The notes under the pieces: model-generated
Told to the model about the DNA's origin: nothing
The model's input: only the letters and a program-made list of their open reading frames with translations
The model's database searches: none
Program-made: the position numbers and the translations under genes
Shown here: positions 7,560 through 16,727 of the stretch, piece by piece
Layout of the letters: the number at the start of each line of letters is the position of its first letter
How positions within the stretch are numbered: the first letter of the stretch is position 1
DNA from: Thermohalobaculum sp965247385
GTDB lineage: Bacteria > Pseudomonadota > Alphaproteobacteria > Rhodobacterales > Rhodobacteraceae
Direction: 5' to 3'
NCBI GenBank assembly: GCA_965247385.1
Contig: CBDFHG010000002.1
Coordinates: 1,178,001-1,242,000 of the forward strand
Length of the DNA: 64,000 nt

Positions 7560-8724
7560 TCCACTCAGAACGACCGCCCTGCAAGAGGTGATGACAGACT
7601 GGCGGCGCGCGTTTCACGCCAGGCCCGAGCTTGGCTTTCAGGAACACGCCACGGCATCGCGGGTGGCCGAGTTACTGACCGGGTTTGGCCTTGATGTACA
7701 TCAGGGCATCGGTGGCACCGGAGTGGTTGGCATCTTACAACGCGGCAACGGGACGCGCAGCATCGGCTTGCGCACGGACATGGATGCGCTGCCGATTGCC
7801 GAGCAAAACGGTTTTGCTCACCGCTCGATCAATGACGGTGTGATGCATGCCTGTGGCCATGACGGCCACATGTCGATGATGCTTGGGGCGGCCAAGACCC
7901 TGGCCGAAAGCGGAACATTTGACGGCCGTGTGGTGTTTATCTTTCAACCCAATGAGGAAAACGGCCTTGGCGCGCCTGCGATGATCAAGGACGGCTTGTT
8001 TGACCGGTTCGATGTGGATGAGGTCTATGGGATGCACAACATCCCCGGCATGCCGCTTGGCACTTTCGCCACCCGCAGCGGGCCGATCACCGCAAGCGAG
8101 AGCCTGTTCGAGATCAAGATTGATGCACGCGGCGGGCATGCTGCCCTACCGCATATGGGCGTGGATGCCATCGTTGTCGGGGCCGAGATCGTCGGCGCGC
8201 TTCAGACCATCGTGTCGCGCAAGCTGAACCCTAGCCTGAGCGGGGTTGTTTCCGTGACCGAGTTCACCACCGACGGTCAGCGGAATGTTCTGCCCGGGCG
8301 TGCAACGCTGTCTGGCGACGCTCGCGCGCTGACGCCCGAGATCAACGAGACCATAAAGGCCCGGATGGGTCAGATCGTAGAAGGTATTTGCATGGCGCAT
8401 GGCGTGACCGGGCAGGTATCCTACGACACGATCTTTCCGCCCACGATCAACACCGCAGCACAAGCCCGCGCGGCGAGTGATGCGGCCAGTTCAATCGTCG
8501 GCGCCGATGCGGTGGACGGTGATTGCCCGCCAAAACTGTTTTCCGAGGATTTTGCCCATATGGCCGCAGCGCGATCGGGTTGTTTTGTGTTGATGGGCAA
8601 CGGAACCGAAGGCGGTCACGCGCGACCCTTGCACTCTGCTGATTTCGATTTCTGTGACGCCGCCCTAAGCTATGGCGCGTCTTTCTGGGTGGAACTGGCC
8701 GAGAGCCGTTTGCAAAAGGGGTGA
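7552..8724 (+). CDS. doeB: N-acetyl-diaminobutyrate deacetylase (M20 amidohydrolase)
   Basis: A 390-residue M20D amidohydrolase. Metal-binding and catalytic motifs are present: HACGHDGH around residue 97, PNEENGLGA, and the dimerisation-domain histidine in ARGGHAALPH. In ectoine breakdown DoeB/EutE removes the acetyl group from N-alpha-acetyl-L-2,4-diaminobutyrate made by the ectoine hydrolase. The ATG at 7552 overlaps the upstream stop by 8 bases, and the gene leads directly into the doeA homologue, which supports the role. Related hippurate or amino-acid hydrolases share these motifs, so the substrate comes from context. Confidence 0.8.
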   Translation: MADPLRTTALQEVMTDWRRAFHARPELGFQEHATASRVAELLTGFGLDVHQGIGGTGVVGILQRGNGTRSIGLRTDMDALPIAEQNGFAHRSINDGVMHACGHDGHMSMMLGAAKTLAESGTFDGRVVFIFQPNEENGLGAPAMIKDGLFDRFDVDEVYGMHNIPGMPLGTFATRSGPITASESLFEIKIDARGGHAALPHMGVDAIVVGAEIVGALQTIVSRKLNPSLSGVVSVTEFTTDGQRNVLPGRATLSGDARALTPEINETIKARMGQIVEGICMAHGVTGQVSYDTIFPPTINTAAQARAASDAASSIVGADAVDGDCPPKLFSEDFAHMAAARSGCFVLMGNGTEGGHARPLHSADFDFCDAALSYGASFWVELAESRLQKG

Positions 8725-8729
8725 GCACG

Positions 8730-9981
8730 ATGTTCGAAAAACGCTTGGACGCCCTGCGCGCCCGCCTAACCGAGTCCGGCGCCTATGTTGCCCTGATTAC
8801 TGACGACGACAGCGTCTATTACCTCACTGGCTGTTACGATTATCTGCATATGGAATTTGGACGGCCTGCAATTTTGGTGATCCCCGCAGATGGTCCCGGC
8901 CTGTTGATCACGCCAACCATGGAAATCGACATGGCCGAGGCCGCGACTCGGGTTAACCGGATTGCACCGTGGAATGACGGTATGGGCAATGAATGGCGCG
9001 AGGAGATCCCCGCAGTGATTGGTCAGGCCGCACGTATCGCGATAGAACCCGACCGGATGCCGCCTGTGGTCCATGCCTGTATCAAAAGCGTCGCAGGCGC
9101 TGACCGGCTATGCTCTGTGACGCCGATCATCGAAGAGATGCGGATGATCGAGTCGCAAGAAGAGTTGAACCTTGCCGGCCATGCTGGCGAAGTTTCAATG
9201 GCGATGATGGATGCGGGACGTGGCGCCATTGGTGACGGGGTGGCCGAATTCGAAGTGGCTCTTGCGATCTCAGCCGCCGGAACGCGCAAAGCCGCCGACC
9301 TGCCGCGTAACATCATGCCGATAGCTGCATGTCGCCGAACACACATTTCCTGCAAATTATGGCCTCGGGCAAGGAAATCACCAAGCCGCATCACCGTGCC
9401 AGCACGCGGATTATGTGCCGCGGCGAGCCTGTGTTCCTGTGTTTCTGCGGCATGACCAACTTTCACCGTTTCAAGCCGGGCTTTGACCGGACGTCTGGAT
9501 TGGCGACATTCCTGATGATCGACATGCGCAGGTTTACCAGACAGCCTTGGACAGTCAGGCAGCAGCGCTTGCCGTTTTACGTCCGGGTGTGACAGCGGAA
9601 GAAGTTCATGCGGCCTATGCAGACGTCATCCAGTCTGCCGGGCATGAGTACCCGTTTCGATGTGGCCGCGCGACCGGTTTCAGCTTTCTGGAAAAGCCCG
9701 AACTGGTGATCGGTGACAAGACGGTTTTGCAGCCGGGGATGGTGTTGGCAGTCGATGGCTCGGTCAGTATCGGCAAGACGTTCCGGGCCCAAGTTGGCGA
9801 TAGCTTTGTTCTGACCGGGGACGGATACGAACAGATCACCCGGCATCCCAAGTGTCTTTCAGAGATCGTCTTGCAAATTGATCACCCGCCCAAAACGCAG
9901 CACCGAAACTTAGAACCGGCGAGCAAGTCTGGCATCGGAAATTTCCTCAAGGATCCAGTCCTGAAAGGCCTGCGTTTTTGA
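8730..9981 (+). pseudogene. doeA: Ectoine hydrolase, M24 fold, broken by at least two frameshifts
   Basis: The first about 195 residues (MFEKRLDALRARLTESGAYV onward) are a normal creatinase-like N-terminal domain. Near 9300-9311 the frame is lost; the family sequence resumes in the next frame at SPNTHFLQIMASGKEITKPH (9332 on) and is lost again at about 9494-9497, where one T seems missing in GACCGGACGT-CTGG (DRTFWIGDIP expected). It then continues as DSQAAALAVLRPGVTAEEVH to SEIVL. The natural stop after SEIVL is also gone, so the frame runs into the 3' end of the convergent lysR gene. Intact DoeA opens the ectoine ring, so loss would block degradation unless another copy exists elsewhere. Sequencing error is possible for the single-base lesion. 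Confidence 0.8.
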
Positions 9982-10818
9982 CGAAGGTGGGTCTGATATT
10001 ACCAAAAAGTAGAATCCCTCAAGACGGATTTCGGGAAACGGCGCAATCAACAGGTTTTCGGCAAATTCCCGGCCCAGAAAATCTGCAACGGAAAGCTCGA
10101 CGCCCTTGCCGACAATGCAGGCCTGTAGCCGGATCGACCCGTCGTCAATGAAAACGGTCTGGCCCGGCGCGAAGTCTGGTATCCCGGCCTGCTTGAACCA
10201 TTCTATCCAATTGTCCCCAAGTGACTCACGCAACAAAGTTTGATTGCCAAGGCGGTCAAGCCGAGCATCATTCCCATCTCCCCAGGCCAGAGATGGGCTG
10301 CACACCGGTGTCAAAGCGGCGGGCATGAGTTGGATGGATTTCAACCCCTGCGGCGCGCTGATATGCCATATGATCGACGCATCGGCAGAGCCTGTGTGAA
10401 AATCGGACGGTTCTTGCATATAGAGCATTCGCAAACCGATATCCGGGTGCTTCTCCCAAAAACGGTTAAGCCGTGGCGACAACCAGTGAGAGGCAAAGAA
10501 CGAGCGCGAGACGACCGTAAGCGTGCTGACGCGGGCCCGATCTTGGAGCAGATGCAAAGCCTCGTGGATCCGCATAAACCCGTCCGAAAGCCCAGGCATC
10601 AGCACCGCCCCCCATTCCGTCAACTGGGCCACTCCATTGGAGAATTGGATCAACGGATGGCCAATGCTGTCTTCCAGTTTGCGAATTTGGTGGCTGACCG
10701 CTGATGGGGTCACACAAAGCTCGTTCGCGGCCCTTGTCACGCTGCCAAGGCGCGCTGTGGTTTCAAATGAACGCAAGGCATTCACCGATGGGAAGGGTTT
10801 GTAGACGACAGGTTTCAT
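9910..10818 (-). CDS. LysR-family regulator (GcvA-like)
   Basis: An N-terminal winged helix-turn-helix (SVNALRSFETTARLGSVTRA, then ANELCVTPSAVSHQIRKLE) is joined to a periplasmic-binding-like effector domain, about 302 residues from MKPVVYKP. The wording resembles GcvA-type LysR proteins, which often control glycine or methylamine-linked genes. It is divergent from soxB and the gap between them is 258 bases, so soxBDAG and itself are the likely targets. The upstream in-frame extension to 10959 is rejected because it reads through the repeat-bearing promoter region. Its 3' end overlaps the run-on of the broken doeA. Confidence 0.75.
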   Translation of the reverse strand: MKPVVYKPFPSVNALRSFETTARLGSVTRAANELCVTPSAVSHQIRKLEDSIGHPLIQFSNGVAQLTEWGAVLMPGLSDGFMRIHEALHLLQDRARVSTLTVVSRSFFASHWLSPRLNRFWEKHPDIGLRMLYMQEPSDFHTGSADASIIWHISAPQGLKSIQLMPAALTPVCSPSLAWGDGNDARLDRLGNQTLLRESLGDNWIEWFKQAGIPDFAPGQTVFIDDGSIRLQACIVGKGVELSVADFLGREFAENLLIAPFPEIRLEGFYFLVISDPPSSKTQAFQDWILEEISDARLARRF

Positions 10819-11076
10819 CCTTTGAGTTTTTCTTGATGGGGCTGCACTTAATATCGATTGCTGAATGGGCCGTGTCAATCCAATCTGCGTGAACATCCAA
10901 TCTGCGTGAACGAATAGAAGTACAAACGTCACGCGGTGCGCAATGAGCCACGATAGCAAAACTCATGCTGTAGTCTTGAAGTGCGTGAGTCGAGGTCGTG
11001 CCCTTCGGTGCAATGCGCCGCGAAAAAGCTGCGCTCTGCGGTCTTTCCCGCTCCGCCAATCAAAGGGTTTTCGGGC
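10819..11076. promoter_or_regulatory. Divergent lysR-soxB promoter region with a perfect 17-bp tandem repeat
   Basis: The gap holds two head-to-tail identical 17-base copies at 10878-10894 and 10895-10911 (core CAATCTGCGTGAAC), about 60-93 bases upstream of the lysR start. It also holds the sequence taatatcgattg at 10849-10860, the reverse complement of a near-copy of the 5546-5561 site. These are candidate operator elements; no confident -35/-10 boxes were assigned. Confidence 0.5.
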
Positions 11077-12333
11077 ATGACGAGGTATTCCGCCGGCACA
11101 GTCTTTGCCAAAGCGCTTGGCAACAATCTGGGCTGGACCCGCGCCTGGCGTGATCCCGCGCCCAAACCCGACTACGATGTCATTATCGTTGGCGCTGGCG
11201 GGCACGGACTTTCTGCGGCCTACTACCTTGCCAAAGAGCACGGCATCAAACGGGTGGCCGTGCTTGAAAAAGGTTGGCTGGGTGGCGGTAACACGGGCCG
11301 CAACACCACTGTTGTTCGCTCCAACTATATGGAGAACGGCAATACCCAATTCTATGAATTTTCGCTGAAGCTGTGGGAGAACCTCAGCCAGGAACTGAAC
11401 TTCAACATCATGCTTTCGCAGCGCGGCTATATGGGTCTGCTGCATTCCTATGGTCAGGTCGATGCCGGTCGTCAGCTGGTTCATACGATGCGCCTGAATG
11501 GCATCGAGGCTGACTACCTCACACCAGAGGATATTCGCAAGAAAGCCCCCTATCTGGACCTGTCCGCAAACGCCCGCTACCCGATTCTGGGGGGCATGTG
11601 GCAGGGGCGTGCAGGTACTGCACGCCATGATGCGCTGGCTTGGGGTTACGCGCGGGCGGCCGATAAGCAAGGCGTTGATATCATTCAACAATGCGAGGTA
11701 TTGAGTTATATTTGGGAAGGCTCGAAAATCGTTGGTGTTGAGACGACACGCGGGCCAATTCGGGCTCCTAAAGTTGCCACAGCGGTCGCTGGCAGTTCCA
11801 GCCTTTTGGCTGAAAAGGCCGGGTTGCAACTCCCCATGGAAAGCCATGTCTTGCAGGCTTTCGTGACCGAGCCTATCAAGCCATTGGTCGATTGCGTCAT
11901 CGCCTCCATCGGCATGCTCTATTACATCAGCCAGTCCGACAAGGGTGGCCTTGTGCTGGGCGGCAGCCTTGATGGCTACAACTCCTATGCGCAGCGCGGC
12001 AACCTGCCAATGGCCGAGCATGTTCTGAGCATCGGCAAGGCGCTTATGCCCTGCCTTTCGCGGCTTCGGATTCTGCGTCATTGGGGCGGGATCATGGACA
12101 TGACGATGGATGGCAGCCCGATCATCTGCAAGACGCCAGTCGAAGGGCTCTATATCAGTGCGGGCTGGTGCTATGGCGGTTTCAAGGCAACCCCGGGCGG
12201 GGGCTGGTGTCTGGCGCATACAATTGCGCGAGACGAGCCGCACCCGCTGAGCGCGAAATTCACGCTGGACCGGTTCCGCCGTGGCGCCACCATCAACGAA
12301 AGCGGTACCGGCCCAACGCCCGGAGCCCACTAA
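11077..12333 (+). CDS. soxB: Heterotetrameric sarcosine oxidase, beta subunit
   Basis: A 418-residue FAD-dependent subunit. The dinucleotide-binding motif is DVIIVGAGGHGLSAAYYLA near the N-terminus, and a histidine at about residue 184 in TARHDALAWG lies where family members bind FMN covalently. The enzyme oxidatively demethylates sarcosine to glycine, passing the methyl group as formaldehyde or methylene-tetrahydrofolate and making H2O2. The ATG at 11077 gives the usual length and start (MTRYSAGTVFAKAL). It is first of the contiguous soxB-D-A-G set. Confidence 0.92.
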   Translation: MTRYSAGTVFAKALGNNLGWTRAWRDPAPKPDYDVIIVGAGGHGLSAAYYLAKEHGIKRVAVLEKGWLGGGNTGRNTTVVRSNYMENGNTQFYEFSLKLWENLSQELNFNIMLSQRGYMGLLHSYGQVDAGRQLVHTMRLNGIEADYLTPEDIRKKAPYLDLSANARYPILGGMWQGRAGTARHDALAWGYARAADKQGVDIIQQCEVLSYIWEGSKIVGVETTRGPIRAPKVATAVAGSSSLLAEKAGLQLPMESHVLQAFVTEPIKPLVDCVIASIGMLYYISQSDKGGLVLGGSLDGYNSYAQRGNLPMAEHVLSIGKALMPCLSRLRILRHWGGIMDMTMDGSPIICKTPVEGLYISAGWCYGGFKATPGGGWCLAHTIARDEPHPLSAKFTLDRFRRGATINESGTGPTPGAH

Positions 12334-12347
12334 GAAGGATGTAGCCC

Positions 12348-12638
12348 ATGCGAATCGAGTGCCCCTGCTGTGGCCTGCGCGACCATCATGAATTTGACTA
12401 TGGCGGCGATGCCCTGCGTACGCGCCCCGCGCATGACGAAACAGATCTGGATTGTTGGTCTGACTATGTCTTTCTGCGCAGCAATCCGCGCGGTTTGCAC
12501 GGTGAATTCTGGCAGCACACCGGGGGTTGCCGCCAGTGGCTTCGGGTCGAGCGCAACACCTTGTCCCATGAAATCCAATCCGTCCGTCTTGCCGCCGATA
12601 CGGTCCGATCGACCCCAATCTCCGACGGAGTGATCTGA
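12348..12638 (+). CDS. soxD: Sarcosine oxidase, delta subunit
   Basis: A 96-residue protein starting MRIECPCCGLRDHHEFDYGG. The paired cysteines CPCCG together with HTGGCRQW make the zinc site of the delta subunit, which stabilises the complex. It begins 14 bases after soxB and its last base overlaps the ATG of soxA, typical of the sox operon. Confidence 0.92.
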   Translation: MRIECPCCGLRDHHEFDYGGDALRTRPAHDETDLDCWSDYVFLRSNPRGLHGEFWQHTGGCRQWLRVERNTLSHEIQSVRLAADTVRSTPISDGVI

Positions 12639-15600
12639 TGAGCAACGGGCCCACACGCCTGAAGGATTTTGGCCGTATAAACAGGAATTCGCCTGTCTCC
12701 TTCACCTTTGACGGCCGTCAACTGCTTGGCTTTTCCGGCGATACACTGGCCTCGGCTCTGTTGGCCAATGGCACGCGATTGGTCGCGCGAAGCTTTAAAT
12801 ATCACCGTCCGCGCGGCATCTATTCTGCTGGAGTGGATGATCCCAATGCTTTGGTCACGCTGCACAGTGGTGCCCGCCACGAGCCGAACACCCAGGCAAC
12901 CATGGTCGAGCTGCACCAGGGGCTGACGGCCAAAAGTCAGAATTGCTGGCCTTCGCTTGGGTTTGACGCGATGGCAGTCAACGACAAATTCTCACGCTTT
13001 CTGGCCTCCGGGTTCTACTACAAGACCTTCATGGGCCCGACCCGCAAATCCTGGATGTTTTACGAGCGGTTCATCCGCAATGCCGCTGGCATGGGCGTGG
13101 CAACTACACTGGATGATCCGGACCTTTACGAAAAGGTGCACGGGTTTTGCGATGTGATGATCATTGGAGGGGGGGCCGCCGGTCTGGAAGCCGCGGCCGC
13201 CGCCGTGGCCACAGGTGCCAAGGTCGTTCTGGTTGAACAGGCCGCGCAGTTGGGTGGCAGCTTGTTGAACAATCTCGCAAACGGCCCGACGGATGCCTGG
13301 GTGGCCGATCGTATCGCCGCGCTTGAGGCTGCTGATAACCTGCGCATCCTCACACGCTGCACAGTGTTCGGGGCCTATGACCACGGAAGCTTTGGGCTTG
13401 TTGAGCGCATCGGTGACAGTGTGGCAGCCCCGGAATCGGGCTACTTGCGACATCGGATGTGGACGATGCGGGCACGTCAGACGGTTCTGGCCACAGGTGC
13501 GTTGGAACGTCCGATTGTCTTTGATGGCAATGATTTGCCCGGGATTATGCTGGCCAGCGCTGCGCGGTGTTATCTCAATCACTACGGCGTTCTTCCTGGC
13601 AAGCGCGCGGTGGTTTTCAGCAATAACGACAGCGCTTATGCAACCGCGATTGATCTCGCCAAAGCAGGTGCCTCGGTGACCCTGGTGGATGCGCGGCCTG
13701 CTGGGCCGGATACGTTGATGGCGCAGGCCACTCAAAGTGGCGTCATGGTTCGCCTTGCAGCCGCCGTTGCCAAGGCCCTTGGTCGTAAGAAAATCCAGTC
13801 GGTCGAAATTGCGGATTTTGATTGTGACAGCGGGCGCACCGGGGGCAGCAGCACCAGGATCCCGTGCGATCTGCTTTGCGTATCGGGCGGCTGGTCGCCC
13901 TCGCTGCACATTTTGGGGCAACGCAACGGGAAGCCCGTCTATGACGAGGGCCTTGCCGCGTTTGTTCCGGGTAAAGTGGAAGATGGCTTTCACGTCGCAG
14001 GCACGGCCAATGGACATATGGCGACAAACGCCTGCATTCAGGATGGACACGCCACGGGCCTCACGGCTGCGAAAGCCTGCGGGTTCGCGGGCAAAGATGT
14101 GCCGGATGCAATTACCCCGCCGGATCAGGTGGACGCATGGGAATGCCCGCTGCGTCCGGTCTGGGAAGTGCGTAGCCAGACCGGAAAATCGGCCAAGAAA
14201 GCCTTCGTTGATCTTCAGCACGATGTTACTTCGTCCGACATCGCGCTGGCCTACCGTGAGGGGTATGTCTCGGTCGAGCATCTCAAACGCTATACCACGT
14301 TGGGCATGGCTTGTGATCAGGGCAAAGGCGCAAACCTGATTGCGCTGGCGTTGATGGCGGAACATCGCGGTCAGACAATACCCGAGATCGGCGTTACGAC
14401 CTTTCGTCCGCCTTTCACTCCGGTTTTGGTTGGGGCGCTGGCGGGGGCTGATACGGGCCCCGATATTCTGCCACAGCGCCAGACGCCGATGCAGCACTGG
14501 CACCTTAAAAACGGCGCTGCCTTTCTAGAAACCGGGTTGTGGGATCGCGCGTGGTACTATCCTAAAGGCAATGAGGACGTCGATGCCGCTTATCGCCGCG
14601 AGGCCCATGAGTTGCGCGAGACTGTTGGGGTTGTCGATGTCTCGACCCTTGGCAAGATCGACGTGCAGGGCCCGGACGCAGCCGAGTTCCTGAACCGAAT
14701 TTATGTGAACGGCTGGAAAACACTTGCGGTTGGCAAGGCCCGTTACGGCGCCATGCTGCGCGAGGATGGCATGGTTTTTGATGACGGGACGACAACGCGC
14801 CTGTCAGAACATCACTATTTCATGACCGTGACCACCGCAGGGGCAGGGGCGGTAATGAGCTATCTTGAGTTTCTGCTTCAGACCGCCTGGACGGATCTGA
14901 AGGTCGAGATCACCTCTGCAACCGATCAATGGGCGGCAATTGCGGTGTCGGGCCCGCGGGCGCGTGACTTGTTGGCCAGCATGGACAGCAACATCGACTT
15001 TTCGCCGGAAGGCCTGCCTTTCATGGGCGCTGTTGAAGGCGAAATGGGCGGCTTGCCCGTCCGTGTCATTCGCATCACCTTCACGGGCGAGCTTGGCTAT
15101 GAAATCTATACCTCGGCAGGTTACGGCGAAGAACTGCAAGAGAACATCGTTGCCGCGGGGGACAGGTTCAGCCTTTCTCTCTGCGGAATCGAAGCCTTGG
15201 GTGCCTTGCGGGTTGAAAAAGGCCATGTTGCCGGCTCCGAGATTACCGGCCGCACAACGCTTGATGATCTGGGTCTGGGCGGTATGGGCAGCACCAAGAA
15301 ACCCTATATCGGCCGTGTTCTGGCACAGCGAGAGGACCTGCTTGGTCCTGAGCGGCAGCAATTTGTCGGCATTCGCCCCGTTGACCCAAAGGCCGTGATC
15401 AAAGGCGGCTCGATTCTGTGCGAAACCGGCGAAACACCAAGGGGCCATGGTCTGGGTGTGTTAACCGCCGTGGCCTTCAGCCCGGTTGTTGGCTCCTGTA
15501 TTGCGCTGGGGCTGCTGTCAGGCGGTCGCGCGCGCATCGGATCAACCGTCAACATCGTTGATACCATCGACAATACCTGCATCGAGGCACATGTCACCTC

Positions 15601-15643
15601 GCCGTATGTCTATGATCCGGAGGGAGAAAAAGCACGTGCCTGA
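12638..15643 (+). CDS. soxA: Sarcosine oxidase, alpha subunit
   Basis: A 1001-residue subunit, normal family length. It starts with a 2Fe-2S-ferredoxin-like fold without the cluster cysteines (SFTFDGRQLLGFSGDTLASA), then an NAD-binding Rossmann domain (DVMIIGGGAAGLEAAAAAVA, about residue 171). A second nucleotide-binding region and a C-terminal aminomethyltransferase (GcvT-like) folate domain from about residue 630 (GVVDVSTLGKIDVQGPDAAE) follow. The folate domain takes the methyl group from sarcosine as 5,10-methylene-tetrahydrofolate. It is co-transcribed with soxB, soxD and soxG. Confidence 0.93.
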   Translation: MSNGPTRLKDFGRINRNSPVSFTFDGRQLLGFSGDTLASALLANGTRLVARSFKYHRPRGIYSAGVDDPNALVTLHSGARHEPNTQATMVELHQGLTAKSQNCWPSLGFDAMAVNDKFSRFLASGFYYKTFMGPTRKSWMFYERFIRNAAGMGVATTLDDPDLYEKVHGFCDVMIIGGGAAGLEAAAAAVATGAKVVLVEQAAQLGGSLLNNLANGPTDAWVADRIAALEAADNLRILTRCTVFGAYDHGSFGLVERIGDSVAAPESGYLRHRMWTMRARQTVLATGALERPIVFDGNDLPGIMLASAARCYLNHYGVLPGKRAVVFSNNDSAYATAIDLAKAGASVTLVDARPAGPDTLMAQATQSGVMVRLAAAVAKALGRKKIQSVEIADFDCDSGRTGGSSTRIPCDLLCVSGGWSPSLHILGQRNGKPVYDEGLAAFVPGKVEDGFHVAGTANGHMATNACIQDGHATGLTAAKACGFAGKDVPDAITPPDQVDAWECPLRPVWEVRSQTGKSAKKAFVDLQHDVTSSDIALAYREGYVSVEHLKRYTTLGMACDQGKGANLIALALMAEHRGQTIPEIGVTTFRPPFTPVLVGALAGADTGPDILPQRQTPMQHWHLKNGAAFLETGLWDRAWYYPKGNEDVDAAYRREAHELRETVGVVDVSTLGKIDVQGPDAAEFLNRIYVNGWKTLAVGKARYGAMLREDGMVFDDGTTTRLSEHHYFMTVTTAGAGAVMSYLEFLLQTAWTDLKVEITSATDQWAAIAVSGPRARDLLASMDSNIDFSPEGLPFMGAVEGEMGGLPVRVIRITFTGELGYEIYTSAGYGEELQENIVAAGDRFSLSLCGIEALGALRVEKGHVAGSEITGRTTLDDLGLGGMGSTKKPYIGRVLAQREDLLGPERQQFVGIRPVDPKAVIKGGSILCETGETPRGHGLGVLTAVAFSPVVGSCIALGLLSGGRARIGSTVNIVDTIDNTCIEAHVTSPYVYDPEGEKARA

Positions 15644-16244
15644 ACCCCGCTCTGCACTCGCCTCGGTCACGTCCGGCCCGGTCCAGCTTGCCGCAGGCCT
15701 GTCCTGCCGCGAGCTAACCTTTGCCGATCTGGTCATTGTTTCTGCCTGGCCGGAAATCGAAAAGAAGGTATTTGGCGCCGTCGCCAAAGCGCTGGGCGCA
15801 TCCCTGCCAGAAGACTGTCGCACCGCCGCCGCCATGCCCGATGGAACCGTGTTTCGCACCGCGCCCCGCCGGTTGATGGTTGTGTCTGATGGCAAACCGC
15901 TTGCCGCCACGCTTTCGGGCGCCATCGACGGGGCCGATGGGGCAATCAGCGTCCAGGGCCACAGCCGGGTTCGCATCCGCCTTGAAGGCAATGGCGCGCG
16001 CGCGCTTCTGGCGCGTGGCATGGCCGTGGATCTTGATACTCAGATCTTTCGGGTCGGCGACTTTGCCCAGACGAACATTCATCACATGTGGGTTCTGGTG
16101 CACCGGGTGGCCGGCAGGGGCGAGGGGGATGCCTTTGACATCTATGTTTTGCGCTCTTTTGCGCTGTCCTTCTGGCACTGGCTGACGAACACCGCACGCA
16201 TCGCGACCCAAACTGTCGACTGTGAAAACGCCTTGGCACACTGA
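15636..16244 (+). CDS. soxG: Sarcosine oxidase, gamma subunit
   Basis: A GcvT-related 202-residue subunit, with the conserved stretch ALLARGMAVDLDTQIFRVGD followed by TNIHHMWVLVHR. The start chosen is GTG 15636, which overlaps the end of soxA by 8 bases and has a GGAGGGA ribosome site upstream; an ATG at 15612 is also in frame. It completes the soxBDAG operon and helps cap the folate site of the alpha subunit. Confidence 0.85.
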   Translation: MPEPRSALASVTSGPVQLAAGLSCRELTFADLVIVSAWPEIEKKVFGAVAKALGASLPEDCRTAAAMPDGTVFRTAPRRLMVVSDGKPLAATLSGAIDGADGAISVQGHSRVRIRLEGNGARALLARGMAVDLDTQIFRVGDFAQTNIHHMWVLVHRVAGRGEGDAFDIYVLRSFALSFWHWLTNTARIATQTVDCENALAH

Positions 16245-16283
16245 AAAAAACAGAAATCAGCCCTAAACCCAAAGAGGTAAGTC

Positions 16284-16664
16284 ATGTTTGTCAGAACTCT
16301 GGAAGAGATCATCGGAACCGAACGCGACGTAAGCTGGGGCAACGGCCAAAGCCGCCGGTTGCTGATTGAATCCGACGGTATGGGCTTTGCCCTGCTTGAT
16401 ACGATCGTCAAAGCGGGGACCGACCTTAGGATCCAATACAAAAACCACCTTGAGGCGGTCTATTGCATCGAAGGCGAAGGCTCGATCACCGATCTGGCGA
16501 CAGACACCGAATACGCGATCAAACCAGGCGTCATGTACGTACTGAACAATCATGACACGCACCGCCTGTGCGCGACTGAGGATATTCGGTTTGTCTGCGT
16601 GTTCAACCCGCCGCTGAAGGGCGATGAGAAGCACGATATGTCAACTGACGGAACCAGTTACTGA
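16284..16664 (+). CDS. ectC: Solitary ectoine synthase homologue (cupin fold)
   Basis: A 126-residue cupin clearly of the ectoine synthase family (MFVRTLEEIIGTERDV; NHLEAVYCIEGEGSI; LCATEDIRFVCVFNPPL). The iron ligands of characterised EctC enzymes fall at the same positions here: Glu57, Tyr85 and His93. EctC cyclises N-gamma-acetyl-diaminobutyrate to ectoine, but no ectA, ectB or ectD is present in this window. It sits 39 bases behind soxG and ahead of the dimethylglycine-dehydrogenase-like gene, with an AGAGG ribosome site. It may work in reverse as a hydrolase, make ectoine from imported precursor, or close a different ring; function here is open. Confidence 0.85.
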   Translation: MFVRTLEEIIGTERDVSWGNGQSRRLLIESDGMGFALLDTIVKAGTDLRIQYKNHLEAVYCIEGEGSITDLATDTEYAIKPGVMYVLNNHDTHRLCATEDIRFVCVFNPPLKGDEKHDMSTDGTSY

Positions 16665-16727
16665 TCCACGATCAAGCGGTTACCAAGCGGCGACCGGGTC
16701 CGGAAACGATGATGGGGGGATAACCCA

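Noticed and set aside
12992..14503. A 503-codon frame on the minus strand
   Set aside because: It is a shadow of soxA in high-GC DNA; its translation has no domain-like pattern.
16284..16664. Evidence for a complete ectoine biosynthesis pathway
   Set aside because: Only the synthase homologue is present; ectA, ectB and ectD are not in the window.
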